From contig MHUY01000036.1 in NCBI GenBank assembly GCA_001825115.1, positions 1-20,570 of the forward strand: DNA of 20,570 nucleotides, in the 5' to 3' direction. Position numbers and translations under genes: made by a program. This document shows, piece after piece, positions 7,704-15,048 of the stretch. The DNA is from Candidatus Yonathbacteria bacterium RIFOXYC2_FULL_47_9 (GTDB lineage: Bacteria; Patescibacteriota; Minisyncoccia; Phycocordibacterales; UBA1550). The notes under the pieces are model-generated. The model did no database searches, was not told where the DNA came from, and saw only the letters and a program-made list of their open reading frames with translations. Numbering within the stretch: the stretch's first letter is position 1; each line of letters opens with the position of its first letter.

Positions 7704-10175
7704 ATGGCGCGAAAAAGTGAAGTAAAAGTTCCCGAGGATGCTCCCGAAGTGGTTCCTCATGTGAATGTTATTCCTATCGACATTTCAGTCGAAATGAGAG
7801 AATGTTATCTCGACTATGCGATGTCGGTCATTACTTCGCGTGCGCTTCCTGATGCGCGCGACGGCTTGAAACCCGTGCATCGTCGTATTCTTTTCTCGAT
7901 GAGTGAGATGGGACTCACTGCTTCCGCAAAGTTCCGCAAGTCAGCAACGGTAGTCGGCGATGTACTCGGTAAATATCATCCGCACGGTGATTCGTCGGTG
8001 TATGATGCTATGGTAAAAATGGCACAGGAGTTCTCCTTCCGTTATCCGCTGGTTATGGGACAAGGAAACTTTGGTTCAGTTGACGGAGACTCTCCTGCGG
8101 CAATGCGTTACACCGAAGCAAAAATGTCACGTATTTCAGCAGAGCTTTTAAGTGACCTCGAAAAAGAGACTGTTGATTTTCGTCCCAACTATGACGGTAC
8201 GCGCAAGGAACCAGTTGTATTTCCTGCATCGGTACCAAACCTGCTCTTGAACGGTACTATGGGTATCGCCGTTGGTATGGCAACCAATATCCCTCCTCAC
8301 AACTTGGGTGAGGTTATTGACGCAACGGTGCATCTGATCGATGAACCCGAATCAACCTCGGAGGATCTTCTCCAGTTTGTAAAAGGCCCAGATTTCCCTA
8401 CGGGTGGAGTGGTGTTTGGAGAGGCAGATATGAGGCACGCATATACCTCGGGGCGTGGCGGTGTGGTCGTTCGTGGTGAAGCGGAAATTGTTGAGGATGA
8501 GCGTTTGACGCAGATCATCATCACTTCGCTTCCATATCGTGTTAACAAAGCAGAGCTCATCATAAAGATTGCTGATCTCGTACGCGAGAAAAAGCTCGAA
8601 GGTATTCGCGGTCTACGCGACGAGTCGACAAGAGATATTCGCGTGGTTATCGATTTAAAAACAGGTGCATACCCACAAGCCGTACTCAACTACCTTTACA
8701 AGCACACTGATCTTGAGACATCGTTCCACTACAATATGGTGGCGCTTGTAGATGGCGTCCCCCAGACACTCTCTCTTAAGGGGATTCTTTCAAATTTCAT
8801 TGGACATCGCCAGGTGGTAGTGCGTCGTCGTACCGAGTACGATCTCCGCAAGGCCGAAGAGCGTGAGCACATTTTGCTTGGTCTTAAAAAAGCACTCGAC
8901 CATATCGACCGTGTTATTACCATCATTCGCGGGTCAAAGGATACTGCAACCGCAAAGGTAAACTTGATAAAAGAATTTAAGTTCTCTGATATTCAGGCAA
9001 CGGCGATTCTCGAAATGAAGCTCCAGAAACTTGCAGGCCTCGAGCGCAAAAATGTCGAGCTCGAGCTCAAAGAAAAGCAAGCCTTTATCAAGGAATGCAA
9101 AGACCTTCTCGCCAGTGCAAAAAAGATTCTTGCGGTGGTCAAGAGCGAACTCGGTGACATCAAGGAAAAATACGGCGATGACCGCAAGAGTCGTGTGGTC
9201 AAGCATGGAGCAGAGTCGATTTCGGTTGAGGATATGATTCCTGATGAAGAGTCGATGCTCGTCTACACCAAAGGTGGTTATGTAAAGCGTACCAACCCTA
9301 GTGAATATCGCCAGCAGAACCGTGGCGGAGTCGGTGTTGTTGATTTGAATACCAAAGAAGAAGATTTTATTACGCTATTCCTTTCAGCAACAACACATAG
9401 CGACCTGCTCTTCTTTTCGGACAAAGGAAAGGCGTACCAGATTAAGATGTATGATGTTCCCGAAGGTAAGCGCGCAACCCGTGGTAAATCCATTATGAAT
9501 TTCATTGCGCTCTCGGGAGAGGAAAAAGTTACTTCGATACTCTCCATGCCAAAGGCGCTCAAGGAGTCAAAACTCTCTCTCTTTATGGTAACCAAACAAG
9601 GTACGGTCAAAAAGGTATCAGCAGAGAGCTTTAAAGATGTACGCAGAAACGGCATCATTTCTATCAAGCTTGAAACTGGTGATGAGCTTCTCGCTGCGAT
9701 CTTTACCGAAAAGGGTGACGACATTATTTTAACGACGGCAAAAGGACAAGCGATTCGTTTCAAGGAGTCTGATGCCCGTGAGATGGGACGTGCTGCCGGT
9801 GGAGTGCGTGGTATGAAGCTCGGCAAAGATGACTTTATTGTGGGAGCCGATGTGGTAAAGAAGGATGCCGAAAAACCCGAGCTTATGGTAATGAGCGAGA
9901 ACGGCTACGGCAAGAAAACCGCAATGAAAGAATACAAAGTGCAAAAGCGCGGTGGTTCGGGTATTAAGACCGCCAAAGTAACCGCAAAGATCGGCGCGAT
10001 CATTGTTGCTAAAGTGGTGACCCCCGTATACGAAGAACTTGTGGCAATCTCGAAAAAAAGCCAAGTAATCCGTATTACGATGAAAGATGTGCCATCACTA
10101 GGACGTGATACACAGGGCGTACGCATCATGAAGCTTCGTGAAGGGGACAGTATTGCGTCATTGACCTGCCTCTAG
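7704..10175 (+). CDS. gyrA: DNA gyrase subunit A
   Basis: 823 residues, about normal for the family. GyrA is the breakage-reunion subunit that, with GyrB, introduces negative supercoils into DNA using ATP. The N-terminal catalytic part shows ARDGLKPVHRRILF (51-64), the quinolone-region motif HPHGDSSVYD (92-101, with Ser97 and Asp101 at the positions of E. coli Ser83 and Asp87, the susceptible type) and the catalytic tyrosine in AAMRYTE (Tyr136). A coiled-coil arm follows, then a C-terminal beta-pinwheel with blade repeats. The GyrA-box position reads QNRGGVG in place of the consensus QRRGGKG, so DNA wrapping could be altered. A topoisomerase IV ParC is the alternative; the presence of a box-like sequence favours GyrA. 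ATG 7704 is preferred over TTG 7683. Monocistronic between two terminators. Confidence 0.93.
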   Translation: MARKSEVKVPEDAPEVVPHVNVIPIDISVEMRECYLDYAMSVITSRALPDARDGLKPVHRRILFSMSEMGLTASAKFRKSATVVGDVLGKYHPHGDSSVYDAMVKMAQEFSFRYPLVMGQGNFGSVDGDSPAAMRYTEAKMSRISAELLSDLEKETVDFRPNYDGTRKEPVVFPASVPNLLLNGTMGIAVGMATNIPPHNLGEVIDATVHLIDEPESTSEDLLQFVKGPDFPTGGVVFGEADMRHAYTSGRGGVVVRGEAEIVEDERLTQIIITSLPYRVNKAELIIKIADLVREKKLEGIRGLRDESTRDIRVVIDLKTGAYPQAVLNYLYKHTDLETSFHYNMVALVDGVPQTLSLKGILSNFIGHRQVVVRRRTEYDLRKAEEREHILLGLKKALDHIDRVITIIRGSKDTATAKVNLIKEFKFSDIQATAILEMKLQKLAGLERKNVELELKEKQAFIKECKDLLASAKKILAVVKSELGDIKEKYGDDRKSRVVKHGAESISVEDMIPDEESMLVYTKGGYVKRTNPSEYRQQNRGGVGVVDLNTKEEDFITLFLSATTHSDLLFFSDKGKAYQIKMYDVPEGKRATRGKSIMNFIALSGEEKVTSILSMPKALKESKLSLFMVTKQGTVKKVSAESFKDVRRNGIISIKLETGDELLAAIFTEKGDDIILTTAKGQAIRFKESDAREMGRAAGGVRGMKLGKDDFIVGADVVKKDAEKPELMVMSENGYGKKTAMKEYKVQKRGGSGIKTAKVTAKIGAIIVAKVVTPVYEELVAISKKSQVIRITMKDVPSLGRDTQGVRIMKLREGDSIASLTCL

Positions 10176-10201
10176 AGCAGAATGTTGAATTTGAAATATA
10201 G

Positions 10202-10235
10202 AGAAAAGCTCACATCAAAAGTTGTGGGCTTTTCT
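10202..10235 (+). terminator. Terminator after gyrA
   Basis: A 13-bp stem (AGAAAAGCTCACA with TGTGGGCTTTTCT, one G-T pair) closes an 8-nt loop. The T tract is built into the 3' arm and is interrupted afterwards. It lies 26 nt after the gyrA stop. Confidence 0.75.
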
Positions 10236-10274
10236 GCTTCCATATTTTATGCAGATAGAGTAAAATGTACTTAC

Positions 10275-10298
10275 ATATTGAAATATGAAATTCAATAT
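10275..10298. promoter_or_regulatory. Candidate operator: 8-bp inverted repeat before the methyltransferase
   Basis: ATATTGAA (10275-10282) and TTCAATAT (10291-10298) form a perfect inverted repeat with an 8-nt spacer, the geometry of a dimeric winged-helix repressor site. It lies 9 nt before the ATG at 10307 and overlaps TTGAAA (10279-10284) and the AT-rich -10-like stretch before the start codon. Binding here would block initiation. No regulator gene is next to it, so the partner is unknown. Confidence 0.45.
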
Positions 10299-10306
10299 TC
10301 TATTTT

Positions 10307-10864
10307 ATGGATTTACCAAATTTTACAAACCCTATAGAAAACATCAATGAGCTTGGTGTATACGACGGCATGATTGCTGCTGATCTTGGGGCAGGGACGG
10401 GTTCTTATACAATTCCTCTTGCTGAACGAGTAGGGGAGAGTGGTCGTGTCTACGCTGTTGAGGTGCAAAAAGAATTCTTGTCCAACATTAAGGATGCAGC
10501 TATGGCACGGGGGCTTAAAAATGTTGAAGTTATTTGGGGTGATATTGAGCGTGTTAATGGCACTAAGATCAAGGATTCGAGTGTTGATGTAGCTGTCATC
10601 TCAAACGTGTTGTTTCAGGTGGAGGATAAGTCGGGGCTCCTCCTTGAGGCAAAGCGCATTCTGAAGTCAGGAGGCAAGCTCCTCCTTGTAGACTGGAAGG
10701 ATTCATTCAACGGACTTGGTCCCGTAAAGGATGCGATTGTGACTGCTCCTGTGGCGCGCGCTCTTTGTGAACGGGAGGGGATGGTGTTTAAAAAGGAGAT
10801 TCCTGCGGGAGAGCATCACTATGGTCTCGTGATGTTAAAATCACAATCATATGAAAAACCTTAA
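10307..10864 (+). CDS. Class I SAM-dependent methyltransferase
   Basis: 185 residues with the Rossmann methyltransferase fold. Motif I AADLGAGTGSY (24-34) binds the methionine part of SAM, an acidic residue in VYAVEVQ (48-54) would bind the ribose, GDIE and the SVDVAVISNVLFQVED stretch form the motif II region (about 93-107), and LKSGGKLLLVDWK (about 118-130) is the post-motif strand. The pattern is closest to UbiE/ArsM-type small-molecule methyltransferases, but the substrate-binding half is short and I would not name a substrate. The last 14 nt overlap the start of the solute-binding protein gene, so the two are translationally coupled. A perfect inverted repeat lies immediately upstream. 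Confidence 0.8.
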   Translation: MDLPNFTNPIENINELGVYDGMIAADLGAGTGSYTIPLAERVGESGRVYAVEVQKEFLSNIKDAAMARGLKNVEVIWGDIERVNGTKIKDSSVDVAVISNVLFQVEDKSGLLLEAKRILKSGGKLLLVDWKDSFNGLGPVKDAIVTAPVARALCEREGMVFKKEIPAGEHHYGLVMLKSQSYEKP

Positions 10865-12167
10865 TATTTTTCAAATCGTTGTACTGGGTATTTTTGCAGT
10901 CTTGATTGTTGTAGGCATGCTTGCATTTTCAGGTAAACTACCCCTCCCCGAGGGTGCAAAAGACGTGAACTACGGCAGCGTAACAGTGTGGGGGACTCTT
11001 CCTTCGGTCGTGATGGAATCTGTTATCGCCGAAGGGCTTAAAGGGGAAAAAAATATTACTATTAAATACGTCCAAAAGAACAAAGCAACATTTGCCGAAG
11101 ACTTTCTCGAGGCGCTTGCTGCAGGTCGCGGACCAGATCTTTTCTTGATTGCACAAGACGAGATATTGCGCAATTTGAATAAAATAGCCCTCATCCCATA
11201 TGCCGTTGTGACCGAGCGTGATTTTAAAAATACTTTTATCGAAGAGGGAGAAATGTTCTTTCGTCCCGAAGGAATCGTTGCATTACCCCTTACCATTGAT
11301 CCAATCGTAATGTATTGGAATCGTGATATCTTAACAAATGCCGGTATTGTGACCGCACCTACTAAATGGAGTGAGTTTTACGAAATGATACCTCGAGTTG
11401 TTGTGCGTGACCAAAATGGAAATATTAGTCGCAGCTTCACCTCACTGGGAGAATATCGAAACGTATCACACGCAAAAGAAATTCTTTCCATTCTTATAAT
11501 GCAAGCAGGAAACCCTATTGTAACCAATCGAAATGGAATTTTGTCGGCGAACCTAAAGGACGGGATTGATTCAGCGGGTGTCCTTAGTCCTGCGACACAG
11601 GCGGTAAATTTTTATACTCAATTTTCAGTCTCGGACAAGGATTCGTATTCTTGGAACAGGTCACTTCCATATTCTCGCGCGGCTTTTGAGGCAGGCGATC
11701 TTGCCATTTATTTTGGTTATGCAAGTGAGTATCAAGCAATCAAACAAAAGAATCCGCACCTCAATTTTGATGTTGCGGTAGTACCCCAGGCTGATAAAGT
11801 GAACGTTAAGACAACCTTTGGCCGTATTCAGGGGTTTGCTATGGTAAAGACATCTACCAACCTACAGGGGGCGATGCGTGCGTCGCTGCTACTTTCTGGT
11901 GGCGGTATGATCGAGGCGGTGGCGAAAGCCTCGGAGTTGCCTCCCGTCCGGCGTGATCTTTTGGCAAATAGGCCCGCTAGCGCCGTACAATCTATTTTTT
12001 ATGATTCTGCACTCATCTCGCGTGCATGGCATGATCCGTCGCCGGTAGAAACCGACGAGCTTTTAGGGGGAATGATAGAAGACATTGGTTCAGGTCGGCT
12101 CAAGGTGAGCCAAGCCCTCTCTGTTACACAGAGCAGTATCAATAAGTTGCTTCAGCAATATCAATAA
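10851..12167 (+). CDS. Membrane-anchored extracellular solute-binding protein (family 1-like)
   Basis: 438 residues. An N-terminal hydrophobic segment (about 8-28) is followed by a periplasmic-binding-protein fold. Typical pieces are the ITIKYVQKNKATFAEDFLEALAAG strand-helix after SVTVWGT, RGPDLFLIAQDE, ALPLTIDPIVMYWNRDIL (about 142-160), TKWSEFYEMIP, AAFEAGDLAIYFGYASE and the C-terminal SELPPVRRDLL. There is no lipobox cysteine, so it is probably anchored by an uncleaved helix rather than as a lipoprotein. In ordinary bacteria these proteins deliver sugars or similar solutes to ABC permeases. No permease or ATPase gene is present; its neighbours are a methyltransferase (14-nt overlap) and pilin-like genes (3-nt gap). 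Inference: it is a receptor or a structural partner of the pilus or secretion apparatus. Confidence 0.8.
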   Translation: MKNLNIFQIVVLGIFAVLIVVGMLAFSGKLPLPEGAKDVNYGSVTVWGTLPSVVMESVIAEGLKGEKNITIKYVQKNKATFAEDFLEALAAGRGPDLFLIAQDEILRNLNKIALIPYAVVTERDFKNTFIEEGEMFFRPEGIVALPLTIDPIVMYWNRDILTNAGIVTAPTKWSEFYEMIPRVVVRDQNGNISRSFTSLGEYRNVSHAKEILSILIMQAGNPIVTNRNGILSANLKDGIDSAGVLSPATQAVNFYTQFSVSDKDSYSWNRSLPYSRAAFEAGDLAIYFGYASEYQAIKQKNPHLNFDVAVVPQADKVNVKTTFGRIQGFAMVKTSTNLQGAMRASLLLSGGGMIEAVAKASELPPVRRDLLANRPASAVQSIFYDSALISRAWHDPSPVETDELLGGMIEDIGSGRLKVSQALSVTQSSINKLLQQYQ

Positions 12168-12170
12168 TCT

Positions 12171-12557
12171 ATGAAATTCATGAATACAAAAAAGGTTTAC
12201 GGAGCGGTTTTGGCGGGAACAGCCCTCGTTCTTCCTGTGGTCGGATTTGCACAAATAGGTATTCCATGTGACGGAGCTGACTGTGGATTCGACGATTTGA
12301 TTACTCTTGCGAATAACCTCATTCAGTTTCTTGTATTCACCGTTGCAGTTCCTCTCGCGGCCATTGGTTTTATGATGGTAGGAGCAAGACTAGTGCTTAA
12401 ACAGAATAAAGAGGGAGCATGGAGTGAGGCAAAACAAAGTTTTGGTCTTATTGCAATGGGGTTCGGTATTATTCTTGCGGCATTCCTTTTAGTTAAAATG
12501 GTTCTTTTTGCATTTTTGAATACCGACGCAGGGTTCACTAGCTTCTTGCTTCAATAA
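12171..12557 (+). CDS. VirB2/TrbC-like pilin, paralogue 1
   Basis: 128 residues with a signal peptide (KKVYGAVLAGTALVLPVVGFAQ, cleavage probably after about residue 27) and two membrane helices around a short basic cytoplasmic loop (KQNKEGAWSEAKQSF). This is the topology of type IV secretion pilins and of the T4SS_pilin family common in Patescibacteria. Two cysteines (PCDGADC) lie just after the signal and could form a disulfide. The gene starts 3 nt after the solute-binding protein stop with no Shine-Dalgarno. An internal Met at codon 4 (12180) is an alternative start. It is the most divergent of the five paralogues. Confidence 0.7.
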   Translation: MKFMNTKKVYGAVLAGTALVLPVVGFAQIGIPCDGADCGFDDLITLANNLIQFLVFTVAVPLAAIGFMMVGARLVLKQNKEGAWSEAKQSFGLIAMGFGIILAAFLLVKMVLFAFLNTDAGFTSFLLQ

Positions 12558-12560
12558 AGG

Positions 12561-12590
12561 TTGCAGATGAAACAAAGAAGGGTGTATAAT
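12561..12590 (+). promoter_or_regulatory. Promoter for pilin paralogue 2 (leaderless)
   Basis: TTGCAG (12561-12566), an 18-nt spacer and TATAAT (12585-12590) precede the ATG at 12597 by only 6 nt. Transcription would therefore start on or next to the A of the ATG. This decides the start codon: an upstream in-frame TTG at 12561 would place coding sequence across the promoter. Confidence 0.65.
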
Positions 12591-12596
12591 ATAGCT

Positions 12597-12974
12597 ATGA
12601 AAAATTTTTTTAGATCATTTATAATATTATCGTTGTTACTACTCAGTAGCGCTACTACTTTTGCCGCGGATGCTACAGGGGGCGGGACTCCGGCTCCTTT
12701 AGTCAGCGCTCAAGTAGAAAACCCCATTAAGTATGACAATTTTGCTGATTTTGTAGCGGCCGTACTCCAAACCGCAGTTGAGATTTTGATGCCGTTTGTT
12801 GTCCTTGCTTTTATCTGGTCAGGCTTTCTTTTTGTGCGAGCACAGGGTAAGCCTGCAGAGCTTGAAACTGCTAAGTCAGCAATTTTCTGGAGTGTTATCG
12901 GTGCCTTCATATTAATGGGTGCCTGGGGTTTTTCGCAAATTATCGCCACAACCGTAACAACACTAACTCAGTAA
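12597..12974 (+). CDS. VirB2/TrbC-like pilin, paralogue 2
   Basis: 125 residues from the ATG at 12597, which begins a clean signal peptide (MKNFFRSFIILSLLLLSS, then TTFAAD with likely cleavage at FAA). Two membrane helices follow, joined by a loop with RAQGKPAELETAKSAIFWSVIG; the WSVIGAFILMGAWGF end matches the WGVIG...V.GLVN signature of the other copies. No Shine-Dalgarno is seen, in line with the predicted leaderless mRNA. A start at the TTG 12561 is possible on paper but would put charged residues before the signal peptide. Confidence 0.7.
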   Translation: MKNFFRSFIILSLLLLSSATTFAADATGGGTPAPLVSAQVENPIKYDNFADFVAAVLQTAVEILMPFVVLAFIWSGFLFVRAQGKPAELETAKSAIFWSVIGAFILMGAWGFSQIIATTVTTLTQ

Positions 12975-12981
12975 ACTAATT

Positions 12982-13272
12982 ATGGACTTTAAAGATTTTG
13001 TAACCTTCCTTGTTCTTGATTTTATAGAGCCAGTAATATGGCTTATTATGTCACTCGCGGTCGTTTATTTCCTTTGGAGTATCGCGCAGGTCATAATCAA
13101 TAGCGACAATATGGACCAGCGTGAAGAGCTCAAGAAAAGAGCAGTCTGGGGAATCGTCGCACTTTTTGTCATGACGTCTGTATGGGGGTTAGTAAACATT
13201 CTTGTTAACACTTTTCAACCAGACACACAATTAAACCAGCTCCCACTCCTTCCTACGGGAGGAAATGACTAA
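12982..13272 (+). CDS. VirB2/TrbC-like pilin, paralogue 3
   Basis: 96 residues with no cleavable signal peptide: it starts with a short amphipathic stretch (MDFKDFVTFLVLDFIEP) leading straight into the first membrane helix. The cytoplasmic loop NSDNMDQREELKKRAVWGIVALF and second helix SVWGLVNILVNTF match the family signature closely. The C-terminus is a short Pro/Leu-rich tail. It starts 7 nt after paralogue 2 and is presumably co-transcribed with it. No Shine-Dalgarno. Confidence 0.7.
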   Translation: MDFKDFVTFLVLDFIEPVIWLIMSLAVVYFLWSIAQVIINSDNMDQREELKKRAVWGIVALFVMTSVWGLVNILVNTFQPDTQLNQLPLLPTGGND

Positions 13273-13431
13273 ATGGGCATGGCGGTAAAGAAACCCTTGT
13301 TTGAGTCTAAAAAGGCTTCAGGGGCTGTCCGCGTGGATTTATCCCCAGAGGGCATTAAGGGCCTTGTAGTTTGTTTACAAGTTTCGTATAATTATGTTTG
13401 TAGGACTGAGTCGGTCAGTATACATCATTAA
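13273..13431 (+). CDS. Possible 52-codon ORF between pilin genes
   Basis: An ATG directly abutting the TAA of paralogue 3 opens a 52-codon frame to the TAA at 13429. The first half (MGMAVKKPLFESKKASGAVR) looks protein-like and basic; the second half runs through the promoter of paralogue 4 and reads like non-coding sequence. It has no recognisable domain or ribosome-binding site. It could be a real small peptide, a remnant of a longer gene, or chance. Confidence 0.25.
   Translation: MGMAVKKPLFESKKASGAVRVDLSPEGIKGLVVCLQVSYNYVCRTESVSIHH
13363..13392 (+). promoter_or_regulatory. Promoter of pilin paralogue 4 with an overlapping inverted repeat
   Basis: TTGTAG (13364-13369), a 17-nt spacer and TATAAT (13387-13392) form a good promoter, predicted start about 13399 and leader about 52 nt. 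CTTGTA (13363-13368) and TACAAG (13376-13381) form a perfect 6-bp inverted repeat with a 7-nt spacer over the -35, a plausible operator. The ATG at 13394 is in frame with the pilin but directly follows the -10, so it would not be transcribed from here; the start at 13451 is used instead. Confidence 0.6.
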
Positions 13432-13450
13432 TAGTACAAGCATTATCATT

Positions 13451-13807
13451 ATGAAAAAAGTTATTGCATTCGGTCTCGCGTTCATGCCGTTTTTAGCATC
13501 TGCGCAACTTAGCGGTGGCGTCCAGGATTTGAGTAGTGCGTTCTCGTTTACGAACAGTCTTTTGTCGAGTATCACCGTACTTCTCTTTGCTGCAGCATTC
13601 GTATTTTTCCTTTACGGAGTGTTTCAGTTTGTGCGTTCAGCAGGAGATGAGGAAGCGCGCAAGTCAGGTCGCGACCACATTATCTACGGTGTTATCGGTC
13701 TCGCTGTTATGGCATCGGTATACGGTCTCGTAAACTTCCTTACAGGTTCAGCGGCACTTACGCAAACATCAGTTACGATTCCATCACTTCCAACAATTCC
13801 AAACTAG
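13451..13807 (+). CDS. VirB2/TrbC-like pilin, paralogue 4
   Basis: 118 residues from the ATG at 13451, chosen because it begins a textbook signal peptide (MKKVIAFGLAFMPFLASA, then QLSGG). The earlier in-frame ATG at 13394 would add 19 residues before the signal peptide and sits on the promoter. The mature part has two helices, the first ending FFLYGVFQFVRSAGDEEARKSG and the second in the IYGVIGLAVMASVYGLVNFL signature. The tail is rich in Thr, Ser and Pro. It has its own promoter and lies 12 nt before paralogue 5. Confidence 0.75.
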   Translation: MKKVIAFGLAFMPFLASAQLSGGVQDLSSAFSFTNSLLSSITVLLFAAAFVFFLYGVFQFVRSAGDEEARKSGRDHIIYGVIGLAVMASVYGLVNFLTGSAALTQTSVTIPSLPTIPN

Positions 13808-13819
13808 CAATTTTCTTTC

Positions 13820-14062
13820 GTGAGTATTATTGAAAAATTTAGCGATCTTATCCTTAACCCCATAATCACCCTCCTTTTTGCGGTGGCTGTCGGATACTTT
13901 CTTTTTGGGCTCCTTCGTTTTATTCAAAACCAGGATGATGTGAGTGCTCAAGAAGATGGAAAACGGCATATGGTCTGGGGTGTTATCGGAATATTTCTGA
14001 TGATCGCAGTCTACGGAATCTTGAACCTTATTGGAACAACCGTAGGGAATATCACACAATAG
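13820..14062 (+). CDS. VirB2/TrbC-like pilin, paralogue 5 (GTG start)
   Basis: 80 residues, the shortest copy. It starts with GTG at 13820, without a cleavable signal peptide: a short amphipathic start (SIIEKFSDLILNP) leads into helix 1. The loop FIQNQDDVSAQEDGKRHMVWGVIGIF and second helix MIAVYGILNLIGTTVG match paralogue 4 best, suggesting a recent duplication. Paralogues 3 and 5 lack signal peptides while 1, 2 and 4 have them, so the set may contain exported subunits and membrane-embedded partners. Confidence 0.7.
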   Translation: MSIIEKFSDLILNPIITLLFAVAVGYFLFGLLRFIQNQDDVSAQEDGKRHMVWGVIGIFLMIAVYGILNLIGTTVGNITQ

Positions 14063-14080
14063 AAAGTTTACGGAAAGTAA

Positions 14081-14113
14081 AAAACATCTGCACAAATCCG
14101 CAGGTGTTTTTTT
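14081..14113 (+). terminator. Terminator of the pilin cluster
   Basis: A 9-bp stem (AACATCTGC with GCAGGTGTT, one wobble) flanked by an A run and followed by seven T. It begins 19 nt after the stop of the last pilin gene. Confidence 0.88.
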
Positions 14114-14134
14114 ATTGAGCCCAATATCAAAGAA

Positions 14135-14162
14135 AAAGCCCTCGAATTACTTCGAGGGCTTT
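14135..14162 (-). terminator. Terminator of the SPFH / four-TM operon
   Basis: A perfect 12-bp stem (AAAGCCCTCGAA with TTCGAGGGCTTT) around a 4-nt loop, with a T run on the minus strand. It lies 17 nt beyond the stop at 14179 and forms a convergent pair with the pilin terminator. Confidence 0.88.
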
Positions 14163-14178
14163 GAGTTGAATTGCAAAT

Positions 14179-15048
14179 TTAACGAGACCAGGTTATGTTT
14201 ACGGTAACCGTTGTCGGAGCGTCATTCGATGAAGAAACCCACAAAATGAAAGCACGTAAATCGTGCGGAAGATTAAAGCTTCCGTCACCTGCAGGTACCG
14301 TAAATACTTCTCGTACTCGGTATTCATCTCTGTGGACGCCAGGGACGGAGTGTTCCACCCAGCACTTTTCCCCGTTGAATATACCGTCTGAGCATACCTG
14401 AGGCTCTTCTTGAGTGAGACTGTGTTCAACAGCAACTAGGCATCCTTGAGGGCATTGTATATCGAAGTTTTCAATAAGAGATGCTTCCGGAGGAAACGAT
14501 ACTCTCTCAAAAACTCCTGGCCTAACAGTTATGCTTTGCGGTGTTGTATTTTCGATCGATTTTAATGCTTCGTGTTTGACTGTTGTGTCGTCTGAGTCAG
14601 ATGGCTGTATGTACTGCGTGCTGCCCAACCCGTATCCTTTTTGTGGATTAAACGGTGACCCTGTGAGCGCAATAGCTACCGCAATAATCATGGCAAATAC
14701 CATAATCTTTTGATAGAACGGCGCTTTCTTTTTTTCCTGCATAAATGCAGAAGCAAAGATAAGGTAAGTTATCACCAAAGCAGCAAACGTTTTTCCGTCC
14801 CGAGTAAAGAAGCTCCACCAGCCAAGTGATTCGTTGGTGAGCCACATTACTAACAGCAGCGCAATAAAGAGCAGGACGGGTAGGATATAACCAGAAAGAC
14901 CATCGCTTGCACCACTTATTTCTGGTAATGCAAATTTTGGTAGTCCCCAACCCCATCGCCCTGTTTTTTTGAGTCTGCCGAAGTACAGAAGTATTCCCAC
15001 AAGTACAACAATGGTTACGGTAATCCAGGTAAGTATCTCAAGCATCAT
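14179..15048 (-). CDS. Four-TM membrane protein with C-terminal exported domain, unknown function
   Basis: 289 residues. Membrane helices lie at about 4-23, 53-70, 86-103 and 115-131, and a soluble domain of about 150 residues follows, probably outside the membrane. That domain starts with a low-complexity linker (QPSDSDDTTVKHEA) and has four cysteines (CPQGCLVAVEH, CSDGIFNGEKCW) that could form disulfides, then beta-rich sequence to the end. I do not recognise a family. Its ATG overlaps the stop of the SPFH gene in an ATGA arrangement and is preceded by AAGGAGC, so the two are translationally coupled. Inference: a membrane partner of the SPFH protein, as NfeD-type proteins are elsewhere, though it does not look like NfeD. 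A second ATG 3 nt later is equally possible. Confidence 0.7.
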   Translation of the reverse strand: MMLEILTWITVTIVVLVGILLYFGRLKKTGRWGWGLPKFALPEISGASDGLSGYILPVLLFIALLLVMWLTNESLGWWSFFTRDGKTFAALVITYLIFASAFMQEKKKAPFYQKIMVFAMIIAVAIALTGSPFNPQKGYGLGSTQYIQPSDSDDTTVKHEALKSIENTTPQSITVRPGVFERVSFPPEASLIENFDIQCPQGCLVAVEHSLTQEEPQVCSDGIFNGEKCWVEHSVPGVHRDEYRVREVFTVPAGDGSFNLPHDLRAFILWVSSSNDAPTTVTVNITWSR

